DNA of 64,000 bases, taken from the NCBI RefSeq assembly GCF_050947875.1, contig NC_134568.1, forward strand, positions 207,044,352-207,108,351, in the 5' to 3' direction. This stretch comes from Dermacentor variabilis (lineage: Eukaryota > Arthropoda > Arachnida > Ixodida > Ixodidae). The notes under the pieces are model-generated. The model was given only the letters and a program-made list of their open reading frames with translations. It did not search any database and was not told the origin of the DNA. How positions within the stretch are numbered: the stretch's first letter is position 1; every line of letters starts with the position of its first letter. Position numbers and translations under genes: made by a program. Shown here piece by piece: positions 55,601 through 64,000 of the stretch.

Positions 55601-57190
55601 CGTCGGCCCCGCAACTACCGCCTTTGCAGCGAGCTCCCGAACCTTCGATCTGGTTAAGGCCTGAACACTAGCTTCACCAAACAAAAGCCCCTTCTCGCGC
55701 AGGAGGTGATCGGACCTGTTTGAAAATAGGTTCGGGTACTGGGGTGGCAGCATAGATGACACTGCCGCCTCCGTCTCAAGCGCTCCGAAAGGTCCTTCAA
55801 TAAGCACCTTTGCTACTGGCAGACACACGCTATGAGCTTCCACGGCTTGCTTGATCCATGCGCACTCGCCCGTGAACATATGGGGTTCTACGTAAGACGG
55901 GTGAACTACATCCATCGTAGCTGCGGAATCGCGAAGCACTCGGCACTCTTTCCCGTTCACGAGGAGGTCTCGCATGTAAGGCTCGAGAAGCTTCATGTTC
56001 TCGTCAGTGCTGCCTATTGAAAAAAACACAACTTTTGGTGTTGTTTCCGGACACTGCGCCGAAAAGTGACCCGGCTTCTGGCACGTATAACAAACGCGCG
56101 CTTGCCTCATCTCGAACCGCTTTCTGCGTTCGGCTTCGGCTGCCGCCGTCTCCTTAGGTTCGGTCGCACTGCTTCCACTCGCATCCGCACTACGCGTGTT
56201 CCCCTTTGCTCTCATGGGTGTGAACTTCGGCCTCTCAAACTTCAAGCCAAATTCACCCTTTTGACCGTCCTTAGCTCCGCGAGCCCGACGCGTCACAAAC
56301 TCCTCGGCTAGCTCAGCGGCTTTAGCCACCGTACAAACGTCTGGCCTATCCAAGACCCAGTATCGCACGTTCTCCGGTAACCGACTATAAAACTGTTCTA
56401 GCCCGAAGCACTGCAGAACTTTATCGTGGTCACCAAACGCTTTCTCTTCTTTGAGCCACTCCTGCATGTTCGACATAAGCCTATACGCAAACTCTGTATA
56501 TGACTCACTTTTGCCTTTCTCATTTTCCCGAAACTTCCGACGGAACGCCTCCGCAGACAGCCGGTACTTTTTTAGAAGACTCGATTTCACTGTGTCGAAA
56601 TCCTCTGCCTCCTCTCTATCCAAGCGAGCGACTACGTCGGCCGCCTCGCCGGGTAACAAAGTGAGCAAGCGCTGTGGCCACGTTTCCCGAGAGAACCCCT
56701 GCTTCTCGCACGTTCGCTCAAAGTTAACCAGGAACAAACCAATGTCCTCTCCAAGCTTAAACGGCCGCATCAGGTCAGTCATTTTGAACAATACGCGTTC
56801 TCCTGCACCGTGTGCCTGACTTCCATTACGAGCGCGTTCCATCTCTATCTCGAGACGCTTCATTTCCAACGCGTGTTGACGGTCGCGCTCTTCTTTTTTC
56901 TCTTGTTGCTCTCGCTCTTTCTGTTCTTTACGTTCACGCTCTTCTTTTTCTTTCTGTTCTTTAAGTTCGCGCTCTTCTTTTTCTTTTTGCTCTTTAAGTT
57001 CGCGCTCCTGTCTTTTTGCAGTCTCCCTCTCTTCAATGGTCTCAAGGCATTCCGACAGCTCGTCATCCTCAGCCTCTAACTCAAGAATAGCCTTTAGCAG
57101 TTCTGGTTTTCTGAGTTTGTCTGAGACATCCAGACCCAACTCTCTTGCAAGCTCCAACAATTTCGGTTTGCGCAACGACTTCAAATCCAT
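52667..57190 (-). CDS. Gag-pol polyprotein, order gag-PR-IN-RT-RNase H
   Basis: One 1507-residue frame. Residues 1-40 form a SAP-like module (LRKPKLLELARELGLDVSD); about 45-125 is a Glu/Lys-rich coiled coil; about 130-320 is a capsid-like gag; the CCHC knuckle CYTCQKPGHFSAQC is at about 365-378. A protease-like region at about 420 reads LRDSAATMD, with Ala where the Gly of DSG/DTG is expected. Integrase comes next: H2C2 finger (SGHLGVKKTKDR ... CDTC, about 660-700), catalytic Asp in VIDTVGPLP (about 735), Asp in SDQGTVF (about 795) and Glu in SNSVEKLH (about 830). RT follows from about 1090, with CVDYRRLNSI (about 1140) and active-site YLDD (about 1242). RNase H closes: QCDASERGMG (about 1390), TDHCPLQW, and GNADGLSR near the end. 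All catalytic residues of IN, RT and RNase H appear intact. It resembles Gmr1-like elements, Ty3/gypsy by sequence but with copia-like domain order. Start Met at 57190 follows the 300-bp leader. Confidence 0.95.
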   Translation of the reverse strand: MDLKSLRKPKLLELARELGLDVSDKLRKPELLKAILELEAEDDELSECLETIEERETAKRQERELKEQKEKEERELKEQKEKEERERKEQKEREQQEKKEERDRQHALEMKRLEIEMERARNGSQAHGAGERVLFKMTDLMRPFKLGEDIGLFLVNFERTCEKQGFSRETWPQRLLTLLPGEAADVVARLDREEAEDFDTVKSSLLKKYRLSAEAFRRKFRENEKGKSESYTEFAYRLMSNMQEWLKEEKAFGDHDKVLQCFGLEQFYSRLPENVRYWVLDRPDVCTVAKAAELAEEFVTRRARGAKDGQKGEFGLKFERPKFTPMRAKGNTRSADASGSSATEPKETAAAEAERRKRFEMRQARVCYTCQKPGHFSAQCPETTPKVVFFSIGSTDENMKLLEPYMRDLLVNGKECRVLRDSAATMDVVHPSYVEPHMFTGECAWIKQAVEAHSVCLPVAKVLIEGPFGALETEAAVSSMLPPQYPNLFSNRSDHLLREKGLLFGEASVQALTRSKVRELAAKAVVAGPTLSNNEKGSEAQQADIQSTPELNKLESVTLKAPDTGEENPDAGKLEELSTDLLIAPTSDGLDRLLKVSRSALIAEQKKDGSLENVRCNVKEGIARKTARFVERGGVLYRKYLDRRGVEFDQLIVPQCYRQDLLRLSHGGSWSGHLGVKKTKDRLLQEYYWPGCFRDADHFVRTCDTCQRVGKPGDKSRAPLKLVPIITEPFRRLVIDTVGPLPVTATGYRHILTVICPATKFPEAVPLKELSSVEIVNALLSIFARVGFPAEIQSDQGTVFTSALTTTFLERCGVKLLHSSVYHPQSNSVEKLHSVMKRVLRALCFEHRTDWELCLPGVMFALRTAPHAATGFSPAELVYGRSLRSPLRMLRESWEGRGDDPVVVEYVLKLLERLRRAQELSGEAMTKAQQRAKVYYDRTARARRFEVGDEVMILRTSLNNKLDVQWEGPARIVQKLSDVNYVVSLPGKRKAQQVYHCNLLKPYRQREAVVCMMVNVPEELPVELPGLGSVTNREDTGQVISDLISKAPLSPEQKTELHRLLQEFQGLFSERPGRTSVLTHDIELTSPEPVRSKAYRVSPRQSDIMEAEVKKMLQLGVIEAGESDYTSPLILVEVPGKEPRPCVDYRRLNSITKDQIYPIPNIEERLEKVSSAQFISTLDLVRGYWQVPLTEEASRYAAFISPMGTFRPKVLSFGLKNAPYCFSSLMDKVLRGQQEFALPYLDDVAIFSASWSEHMAHLRAVLTRLREAGLTVKAPKCQLAQAEVVYLGHVIGQGRRRPSEIKVAAVRDFPQPRTKTDIRSFLGVAGYYQRYIPRYSDIAAPLTDALRKTEPQTVVWDETKERAFSALKSALTNQPVLRSPDYTKGFVVQCDASERGMGVVLCQRENGEVEHPVLYASRKLTSREQAYSATEKECACLVWAVQKLSCYLAGSRFIIETDHCPLQWLQTISPKNGRLLRWSLALQQYSFEVRYKKGSLNGNADGLSRSP

Positions 57191-57484
57191 GGCTGCTCTG
57201 AATGCTGCTTTCTCTACTGCTTACTATTGTCTTGCCGCAAACTAACCCGGCAGCAACGACAACCACAATTACCAGCTCTGTTTCTGACACTAACAAAAGC
57301 CTGGCAAAGCTCAGAAGAAGAAAGTCCCGCACTCACCAAACCTCGCAGGCAGGAATTCCGCGCAGTCGTTCCGCTGCAGGCAACCAGTCGTCACACAGGG
57401 CTCGTTGCACTGCTCCCGGATCGTCGTTGAGCTGCTCAGCATACAGTCAACTGCATCTCTTCGCTGCTGGCCTCCGTTGTCGCG

Positions 57485-57502
57485 ATCCCACCGCTGCCAC
57501 CA
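57485..57502 (-). promoter_or_regulatory. Primer-binding site, complementary to tRNA-Leu 3' end
   Basis: The plus strand reads ATCCCACCGCTGCCACCA, the 3' end of animal tRNA-Leu including CCA, over 18 nt. It lies three bases inside the 5' LTR, where minus-strand DNA synthesis would be primed. The tRNA match is from memory of conserved tRNA-Leu ends. Confidence 0.75.
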
Positions 57503-57505
57503 GTT

Positions 57506-58127
57506 ATTTGGATCCCACCGATGGCATCGGTTGTTGGGAACTCGGCGCTGACGCCCGTGGTTGTACCTGGGTCGCAAGCCCCAAGGGTAGCGTTGGCCTG
57601 GCGGCCTGGGTTACAACTGGAAGCATCCGAAGGTCCCGGCAAAGCATGAGTCGACTGGTAACAACAAAACAACTTGTTTATTTTAACATTGCAAAGAGTT
57701 GGCGGTCAGGTTGACCGAAGTAGAGAGACGGGAGAGCACTTTACTCAACAGAAGAAATCGGAGCCCTCCTTTTGGCGTCCGGGGGCAGCTGTTTTTATAC
57801 TCTCGCAGTTGAGGGCAAGAAGGAACCCCTCAATAGACGAGCACGTGAATGTACAATGGGCTAATGGTGACGCACACTGTCGTAGCGCTGCCGGTCGGGC
57901 ACAATGACTGGAATGAGAGGGTGATCCCTGCTTTCGCATCGCCTGGTTCGGGCACAATGGCACATACACTCACACACGCACATGAAGACACGTGGCATCG
58001 GAACATGCCTGGAAACGCCTGGAAACACCTGGCGGGGAGCGTTGCGGCGACGACGATCAGGCCAAAATGTCTGCCGCCCCGCCGCAGTCGCGCCGGCAAA
58101 ACCGCGTGTCGCAGGCGAAACGCAACA
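57506..58127 (-). repeat. 5' LTR of the Gmr1-like element
   Basis: 622 bp, two differences from the 3' LTR. Contains TATAAAAA (57792-57799) and AATAAA (57677-57682) on the minus strand. Confidence 0.95.
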
Positions 58128-61100
58128 GCGGTCAGTGAGTCCTCGCGCGGCCTCGTGTGCGCCCTCATTAGGGTTAGAGGGAGAACCCTCAATCGACCCT
58201 AAGTGAGCGGGAAACCAAATGAGAGAATGCGGAGAGATACTTTTGGCGCTTTGGAGAACGCGGAGGGCCTGGGGGGAGACCATACCGGTTTGGTAGGCCT
58301 TAATGGCTGCGACCTTCGAGCACAGCCAGCGCGATTGCAACCTGTTCGGCTACCACGGGCCTCGAAGTGCGTACCGTAGCGCAGCAAGTGAGCCTTGAAT
58401 TGGAGTCTACGATGGAGACAGCGAATGCCTCTTGTTGGACATATGCCGCGGCATCCACGAAGCTTGCCTCAATGTGGTTATTGCGGACATGCTCGAGTAG
58501 AGCTGTACCCCTGGCCCGACGTCTGCCAACGTTTGCGGGGTGCATATTGCGGGGAAGGGGCGCGATGTGCAGTTGAGACCTGATGTCGCTGGGAATCCGC
58601 ACGGCGTCAGGGCACTGGTCGACAGGATTGAGGCCCATCTCGTCGAGTATCTTGCGGCCTGTCGGGGTGCCGGATAGCCTGACCAGCTGTGAGTGCTCTT
58701 GTGCCTTGATAATCTCTTCGAGCGTGTTGTGGACTCCGAGCTTCAACATGTTTTCGGTGTGGGTGCTTGCAGGTAAGCCGAGGGCAAGCTTAAAGACTTT
58801 TCTGATGAGTGAATTGAGCTTGTTCCTCTCTGCAACATGTCAATTATGCATGGCCGCCGAGTATGAAAGGTGGCAGAGAACAAAAGCATGTATAATGCGG
58901 ATGAGATTGGTCTTCCTTGATTCCCCGGTGCCTGTTGGCGATCCTCCGAATGAGGCCGAGAGCACTCTCCGTCTTGGCGGTGATCTTTCTGAGTGCGGTT
59001 GCATTGGAACCGTTAGACTCGATATACATCCCCAATATTCTGAGCGAGTCCACTCTGGGCACCAGAGACCCGTCACCAGTGAATAGCCGTATTTCGCTTT
59101 CGGACGACGGTTTCCAATCACGATGGCCGCCGCCTCTGGGTCTGTTCTTGTAGAGAAGTAGCTCAGATTTTGATGGAGAACATTTGAGCCCAGTGGGGAG
59201 GAGGAAGCGCTCGGTCGCATCGATGGCGCTCTGCATGGCGGCTTCAACTTGGCCGTCACTCCCACCGACGCACCAGATGGTGATGTCATCTGCGTAGATG
59301 GTATGGTTGATTCCTTGAATCTTCGCGAGCTCCTTAGAAAGCCCGATCATTGCGATGTTAAATAATGTTGGCGAGATGACTGAGCCCTGAGGCGTGCCGC
59401 GTGAACCGAGGGTGTCTCTTGCGAAAGGTATCCTTCGATCTTGAGCTTGGCAGTTCTCTGGCTAAGGAAGGATCGGACGAAGTCGTAGGCCCTCTTCCCG
59501 AGCCCGAGGCCGGCAATAGAGTGGAGAATGAACTCGTGTGAGATATTGTCGAACGCCTTCTGCAGGTCTAGCCCAAGGATTGCTCTGGTATCTCCCGTGC
59601 TCCGGTCGATGATCTGATGCTTTATCAGCTTCATGGCGTCCTGTGTCGAGAGGCCGGCTCTGAAACCAATCATATTGTGGGTGTACATGTCATTGGCCTC
59701 GATGTGCACCTTGAGCCGGTTGAGCAGGGCATGCTCTGCAACCTTACCGACACAGGACGTCAGGGAAATTATCTTAGATTCTCTATTCCTGGTGCTTTAC
59801 CGGGTTTGGGATGAGTACCGTGCAGGCCGCCTTCCACTGTGTGGGGACCTGTCCACTGCGCTAGACTTCATTAATCCTTCAGTGAGAAAGTCGATCGACT
59901 CATCATCGAGATTCCTCAGCATCCTGTTAGTGACGCCATCTGGGCCAGTGGCAGATTTGACGTTGAGTGAGAAGAGGACATCTCGGATCTCGGCCGCGGT
60001 AAAGTCCTGGTCCAACTCCGGCACCGCACACCCCGCGTAGTCCGGAAAGTGGGTAGGGGCAGAGCTATCCGCGACCGGCAGGTACTTGTCTATGAGCCTG
60101 TCGACAATCAACTCGTCCGGGGTAGAGTCCGTAGCGAGGTGGATGGCTCGCGCGAGGGATCGTCTCTGGCTGGATCTGGTGCTGCCCTCATCGAGAAGGT
60201 GTTTGAGCAGACCCCAGCTCTTGCCTGATCTGAGCTGACCCTCGACGGATTCGCAGAGCTCATCACATTGTTGCTTACACAGGTTCTTGCAGTGCTGTTC
60301 GATCTCCCTGTTAACCTCCGAAACCTTCTTGCGGAGCCTCCTGTTATGCTTCTGCCCCTTCCATCGTGATGAGGGCTTGCTTGGCTTCTAGCAAGTGCGC
60401 CAACCTGCTATCCATCATGTCAACGTCGAGCTCAGTGACGACCTCCTTGGTTGCCGCCGCGGCGTCATCCCTGATCCCTTTGCACCAACCTTCAAAATCT
60501 GTCTAGGCCATCGGTGCGCGCTCGGCTCTGATCTTGCGGAAAACGTCCCAGTCGATCAGCTTGAATTTCCTCGTCTTATAGCGGGCAATCGGGAGGGAGA
60601 CTTCGATGACGTAGTGGTCACTTCCGAGGTCTAGAGCCGTGTTGACCCACTGGACCTCCCCTACGTTCTTGACAAAAGAGAGGTCTGGGGTAGTGTCCCG
60701 GCATGCGGAGTTGCCTCTCCTAGTGGGGAAGTCCTTATCAGTGATAAGGGTCAAGTCCAGTTCCATCGCAGTCTGCCACAGTTCGCGTCCCTTGGGCGTG
60801 TCATGGGTGTACCGCTACACCCTATGTGGGGCGTTGAAATCCCCGACGACGACAAGGGGGTGCCCACCGGCCAGGCTGACGGCCCTCTTGAGGAAAGAGT
60901 TCGCCCTCGCCCTGCGGTAGCTGGGGCTGGAGCATACGTTGAGGATAAAGAGGCTGTTTCTTTTGAGGCCTTTTCTGGGTGGGTTCATGAGGATTTCAGT
61001 CATGCCATCACCAACTGCGCCGAGATCGCGAGAGAGGCAGTTGTACCTTTTGTTGACAAGGGTAGCAACTCCCCTACCTCCTGAATGGGAGGATACTACC

Positions 61101-61267
61101 AGATAACCTGCGAGTTTGATAGGAGCACTAGTTGCAACTTCCTGAGTAGCGATGATTTGGGGCTTAATCGTGAGAGTTCTTAAATATTGCTGCAGAAGCG
61201 GCTTCTTGTTGGGAAACCCTCCGCAGTTCCATTGCCATATACTAAAGTTCTCGTCCGCACTATCCAT
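58128..61267 (-). pseudogene. I-like LINE ORF2: endonuclease, RT, start of RNase H
   Basis: Opens MDSADENFSIWQWNCGG (61267), an APE endonuclease start, with VVVGDFNAPH (about 60855-60825), a stop just after it, and GSDHYVIEVSL (about 60630-60600). RT: ATGPDGVTNRML (about 59955-59925), MIGFRAGLSTQDAM (about 59670-59630), LGLDLQKAFDNISHEF (about 59580-59530), YADDITIW (about 59300-59275). RNase H begins near 58470 (ASFVDAAAYVQQEAFAVSIV) and includes WFPAHLGSI and NEGAHEAARGLTDR, stopping at the insertion. Several stops and frameshifts, so the LINE was dead or has decayed. Confidence 0.8.
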
Positions 61268-63041
61268 GGCTAGGCTGAGAGGAGGCTTGAACGGCCCTGA
61301 GAATCGCGCCCTCAGTCCGTGGTGCTAGTACATGACGTCGTGCTGTGACCTGCGAAGGAGCGGGGCTGGGTTCTCTCCTGGCATCGACCTCCTCTAATTT
61401 GCTTATCCGTTCACTGAGTGCACCTAAGCCCATTTTTGGGTGCGCTATAGCTTCCTGGACCTTTGCTAAGCTAGCCTGCATGCTGGCGAAGGCATTCTTG
61501 AGTTCTAAGAGCAATTTTATAGTCTCGTTTTCCTCTCTGTTCTCTACCGCTCGACGCTTGGGCGCGCGAGCCATGTGGGATGTCTCGGACGTATTCATGG
61601 CGACCGGGGCCAAAGCGGGTTGCGGCGAGGAGGGTGAAAGCGCTAGCTTCCTAATCTCCGCCATCTCCGCAGCTAGCCTGCGCATTTCTTGTTTAACCTG
61701 CGCGTTTTCTTTCCTCAACTGCTCGTTAACTCGTCGCAAGCCCTCGTGTGCGTGGTGCGAATCGCGAGGCGGGTAGTCACCTCTTGGACCCTCACGTCCC
61801 CCTCGAACCTTGTCGGCCCAGGAGAGCGTGAACTTGCTTCCAAGGGCGGTGGGCGTGCGGGAGCGGGACCTGGTCCGCCGCGACGTGTCGCGCCCCGGCC
61901 TGGAGTTGGAGCGAGGCCGAGAACCGGAGCGTCCCCGGGAACAGGCCCGTCCTTTGGACCCACGGCGGGAGCCGGAACGTGCCCTGGAGGCGGAGTGGCC
62001 CCTGGATACGGAACGGACTCTCGAGCGGCCCCTGGAACCGGAGCGTCCTCTGCGCTGAGCACCCGGAGTGGACGAAACCTGGACGAGTTCCGCAGTGTCC
62101 GAGCGCCGCTGAGGGGACTGCCGCTGAGGGGACGCGGCACTGGCCATCTTGGCGCGCTCACTGCGACGACGACGCACGATGTATGGGATCTTGAACCTTT
62201 GAGCGCAGTCCTTATTAGCCGTGAGATGCTGGCCACGACAGCGTTTACACTTGGGGGTACACTGATGCTGCTCATCGGGACTAGGGGCATCACAGCCACG
62301 GCAAATAGCGTCACCTGGATTGGGACACACGTCGGCGCGATGACCGAGGCGGCCGCACGTATAACACACGTCGATTTGCTTGCGGTAGAGTGAACACTGC
62401 ATGAGTAACGGTCCATACGTGACAAAGTTCGGTACACGATGCCCGTCGAACGCGACGATGACCGCGCCGGTTTGAGCTATTCTCTTTGCTGCTAAGGCGA
62501 GTGGATTATTGGCGTTGACAATCTTGGCATCGATGACGTTAGGGCCGTCTTGAAGAGGGATGTTGCGGATCACCCCCTTGCACGTCGAGTGCGGGGCCGT
62601 CTCGTAGGGCACTGAGCTCATATACCTTGACCGAGATGAGCACCTGCCTCATCCCGACGTAGCGTCTCGCATTCTCGCGCTTGGGAGTACTGGCAACCAT
62701 AATATTTTGCTGTAGATTCGGGCATAGATCTTCCTGACTGATGCCAGCGGCGGCGAGTATTGCCTCAGTCACCGTAACAACGCCAATCTTGGAGATATTG
62801 AGTCCACCTCGTGGCCTGATCACAATCTTGATGTCATCTCGAGCAAGTGAGGGCATTCGTCCCGCTCGTATCACTTTGGATTTTAGCGCAGCACCGCCTG
62901 GTTTGCCACGGCGCGCTCCCGGCTTGGGCGATCAGCCGTGCGCGTTTTGGCGCTGACTCTTCTGGCCCCCGCAGACTGCCAGCCTTGATCTTGGGTAACC
63001 TCTTCCGGGGAGATATCCTCCCCCGCCACTTGACACTTCAT
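61260..63041 (-). pseudogene. I-like LINE ORF1 (CCHC knuckles, SR-rich, coiled coil)
   Basis: ATG at 63041-63039 (MKCQVAGEDISPEEVTQDQGW). A frame change near 62890 leads to MPSLARDDIKIVIRPRGGLN, and another near 62610 joins the long 62621-61260 frame. That frame has three zinc motifs: CYTCGRLGHRADVC, CRGCDAPSPDEQHQC and CKRCRGQHLTANKDC (about 62380-62200). A long Arg/Ser stretch (about 62090-61840) and a coiled coil (about 61740-61670 and 61540-61420) follow. It would bind element RNA in an active copy. It overlaps the ORF2 start by eight bases. Confidence 0.8.
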
Positions 63042-63071
63042 CTTGAGTAATAAATGAAGCGTACCCCGCCT

Positions 63072-63400
63072 TCAAAGGGCCAGTACGCGGCGGGCAGATG
63101 GTTCACGAGGCGAAAAGCTCGGTCTCAAAGCTCGGGCACGAGCAGGAGGCTCGTGGCCGAAGCGCGAGGCGCGTGGCCTCGGGGAGCAAAGCTTGGCAAT
63201 CCTCCGTAGGCTTAGCTTGACGGCCGCCGCCTTGCTGCTGTCAAAGCGTGTAAATCTGTGAAAAATGAACTCACAGCGCTGCGGATGGTCTCTCTGAATG
63301 CCGCTTTTCGAGCTGCGTCGAATGATGCAGATGTTCTGGCGCTTCCAGGTTGCAGTCCGCAAGAAGTACACGTTGAATCGGGAGCTCATGTGGAACAAGT
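63072..63400 (-). other. 5' leader of the I-like LINE
   Basis: Contains a 108-residue frame starting MFHMSSRFNVYFLRTATW with no recognised domain. I associate this segment with the upstream part of this LINE, but it may be non-coding. Confidence 0.4.
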
Positions 63401-63727
63401 CCGTTGAGTTGGCCCCCTTCCGACACAGCGGTCGCCAAATCGGGCATCAGTGCACGCTTCTTCGCCTATTTTAGCGCGCCGGCAGCCAGCGCTCGAGCGT
63501 AAACAAACTCTACCTCACTCCGCTATGCCGGCCTTTCTAGGGGACAAACGCCTACAACACGCGCTAAGAAACCTCCTACGTAGTGCCTAGGCAGAGTCAT
63601 ATCATAGTTATATTTCTTTCTTTATGGTCATATAATCAAGGAGCAAAAGCCCCCAGATTTTATTTCCTTGCGCCCGCTTTTACTCGCGCCTGCGCACAAA
63701 CGGCTAGCGATCCCTCAAATGAACGTT
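63400..63727 (-). repeat. Tick repeat, copy 2 (inverted relative to copy 1)
   Basis: The minus strand reads CGTTCATTTGAGGGATCGCTAG ... CTGGGGGCTTTTGCTCCTTGA ... CTTAGCGCGTGTTGTAGGCG ... GATTTGGCGACCGCTGT, collinear with 49428-50340 but uninterrupted. It could be the start of the I-like LINE's 5' region. Confidence 0.7.
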
Positions 63728-64000
63728 TCGTCTTGGGTTCGGCGAGAGAAGGGGGAAAGTAAACACACCGATCTATATGGCGGTGAGGAGCTACGGAGTC
63801 GCCATCTGTCGGAAGCGCCACCCTTGCGTAGTATGAGGGATCACGCGGCGCGCTCCTCATAGGTTTCGCTTACGGCGCTCAATAAGAACACCACGCGGCA
63901 GCCCTCCTGGGTATTTTGTAGGTACTCTCAAAACGAGGGAAGTTTTTGACTGTCGATATAATAATCTTGGGCAAACTGAAAGCACAGAATCGTTTACAGA
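63728..64000. other. Unclassified repeat-like sequence to window end
   Basis: CpG-rich, no ORF of note. Continuous with the preceding repeat; likely part of the same or an adjoining element that extends past the window. Confidence 0.3.

Larger units (their letters stand above)
51559..58127 (-). mobile_element. Intact Gmr1-like Ty3/gypsy LTR retrotransposon, 6569 bp
   Basis: Two 622-bp LTRs (51559-52180 and 57506-58127) with two differences seen, at about 51664/57611 (G/T) and 52109/58056 (G/A). The 5-bp duplication GCGGT flanks it at 51554-51558 and 58128-58132. Inside the 5' LTR is a tRNA-Leu-type primer-binding site, a 300-bp leader, and one uninterrupted 1507-codon ORF with domain order gag, protease, integrase, RT, RNase H. 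No envelope ORF: only 486 bp separate the stop codon from the 3' LTR. LTR identity and the open frame indicate a recent, possibly active insertion. Confidence 0.95.
51080..63400 (-). mobile_element. I-like LINE with RNase H, interrupted by the Gmr1-like element
   Basis: Read right to left: leader (63400-63042), ORF1 (63041-61260), ORF2 endonuclease-RT-RNase H (61267-58128), the LTR retrotransposon 58127-51559, then the rest of RNase H and the C-terminus (51558-51146), and a tail with AATAAAG and (CACT)n at about 51110-51080. Without the insertion it is about 5.7 kb. RNase H plus multiple CCHC knuckles in ORF1 suggest the I/R1 group; exact clade not determined. Confidence 0.8.

Noticed and set aside
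61689..62393. 234-residue plus-strand ORF
   Set aside because: Antisense of the Arg/Ser-rich part of LINE ORF1; Gly/Pro composition is a strand artefact.
1..64000. Bacterial or symbiont contamination
   Set aside because: No operons or rRNA; introns, SINEs and nested retroelements run throughout, all consistent with one eukaryotic genome.

Overview
The window looks like nuclear DNA of a hard tick (Ixodidae, most likely a metastriate genus). Evidence: spliced genes with canonical GT/AG borders, intron-rich low-density coding, Ruka-like tRNA-derived SINEs, and several transposon families I associate with tick genomes. The genus is inference; no species can be named from sequence alone. Repeat borders below are read by eye and may be off by about 10 bases unless a target-site duplication (TSD) is given.

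Host genes are few. The last two coding exons of a TBRG1-type FYRC-domain gene lie at 432-646 and 3266-3455 (+). A seven-finger C2H2 zinc-finger protein with a glutamine tract is at 35968-37179 (+). Weaker candidates are a 3'-terminal exon near 14.92-15.12 kb and two first-exon-like stretches with perfect donors in a CpG-rich block at 24.6-25.4 kb.

The rest is layered mobile DNA. 4.0-7.8 kb: a decayed minus-strand Ty3/gypsy element (gag-PR-RT-RH-IN) with one LTR; a solo LTR of the same family sits at 12.7 kb. 11.5-12.4 and 20.4-21.9 kb: Tc1/mariner-like elements sharing the end CAGGGTGTCCCA. 17.5-18.5, 31.3-31.8 and 41.5-43.6 kb: TTAA-targeting elements with TTAAAGGG ends (Kolobok/T2-like), one nested in its own family and one carrying a THAP-domain relic. 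21.9-24.25 kb: a dense array of CACTCT-ended MITEs, mostly alternating in orientation. 32.7-34.4 kb: a 5'-truncated LINE. 44.3-49.4 kb: a CR1-like LINE with an SGNH-type domain, split by a SINE. 51.1-63.4 kb: a minus-strand I-like LINE with RNase H.

The best object is a young, apparently intact LTR retrotransposon at 51559-58127, inserted in the RNase H domain of that I-like LINE. It has twin 622-bp LTRs (two differences seen), a GCGGT TSD, an 18-nt primer-binding site matching tRNA-Leu, and a single 1507-codon gag-pol. Its pol order is protease, integrase, reverse transcriptase, RNase H: the copia-like order of Gmr1-type Ty3/gypsy elements, first described in deuterostomes.
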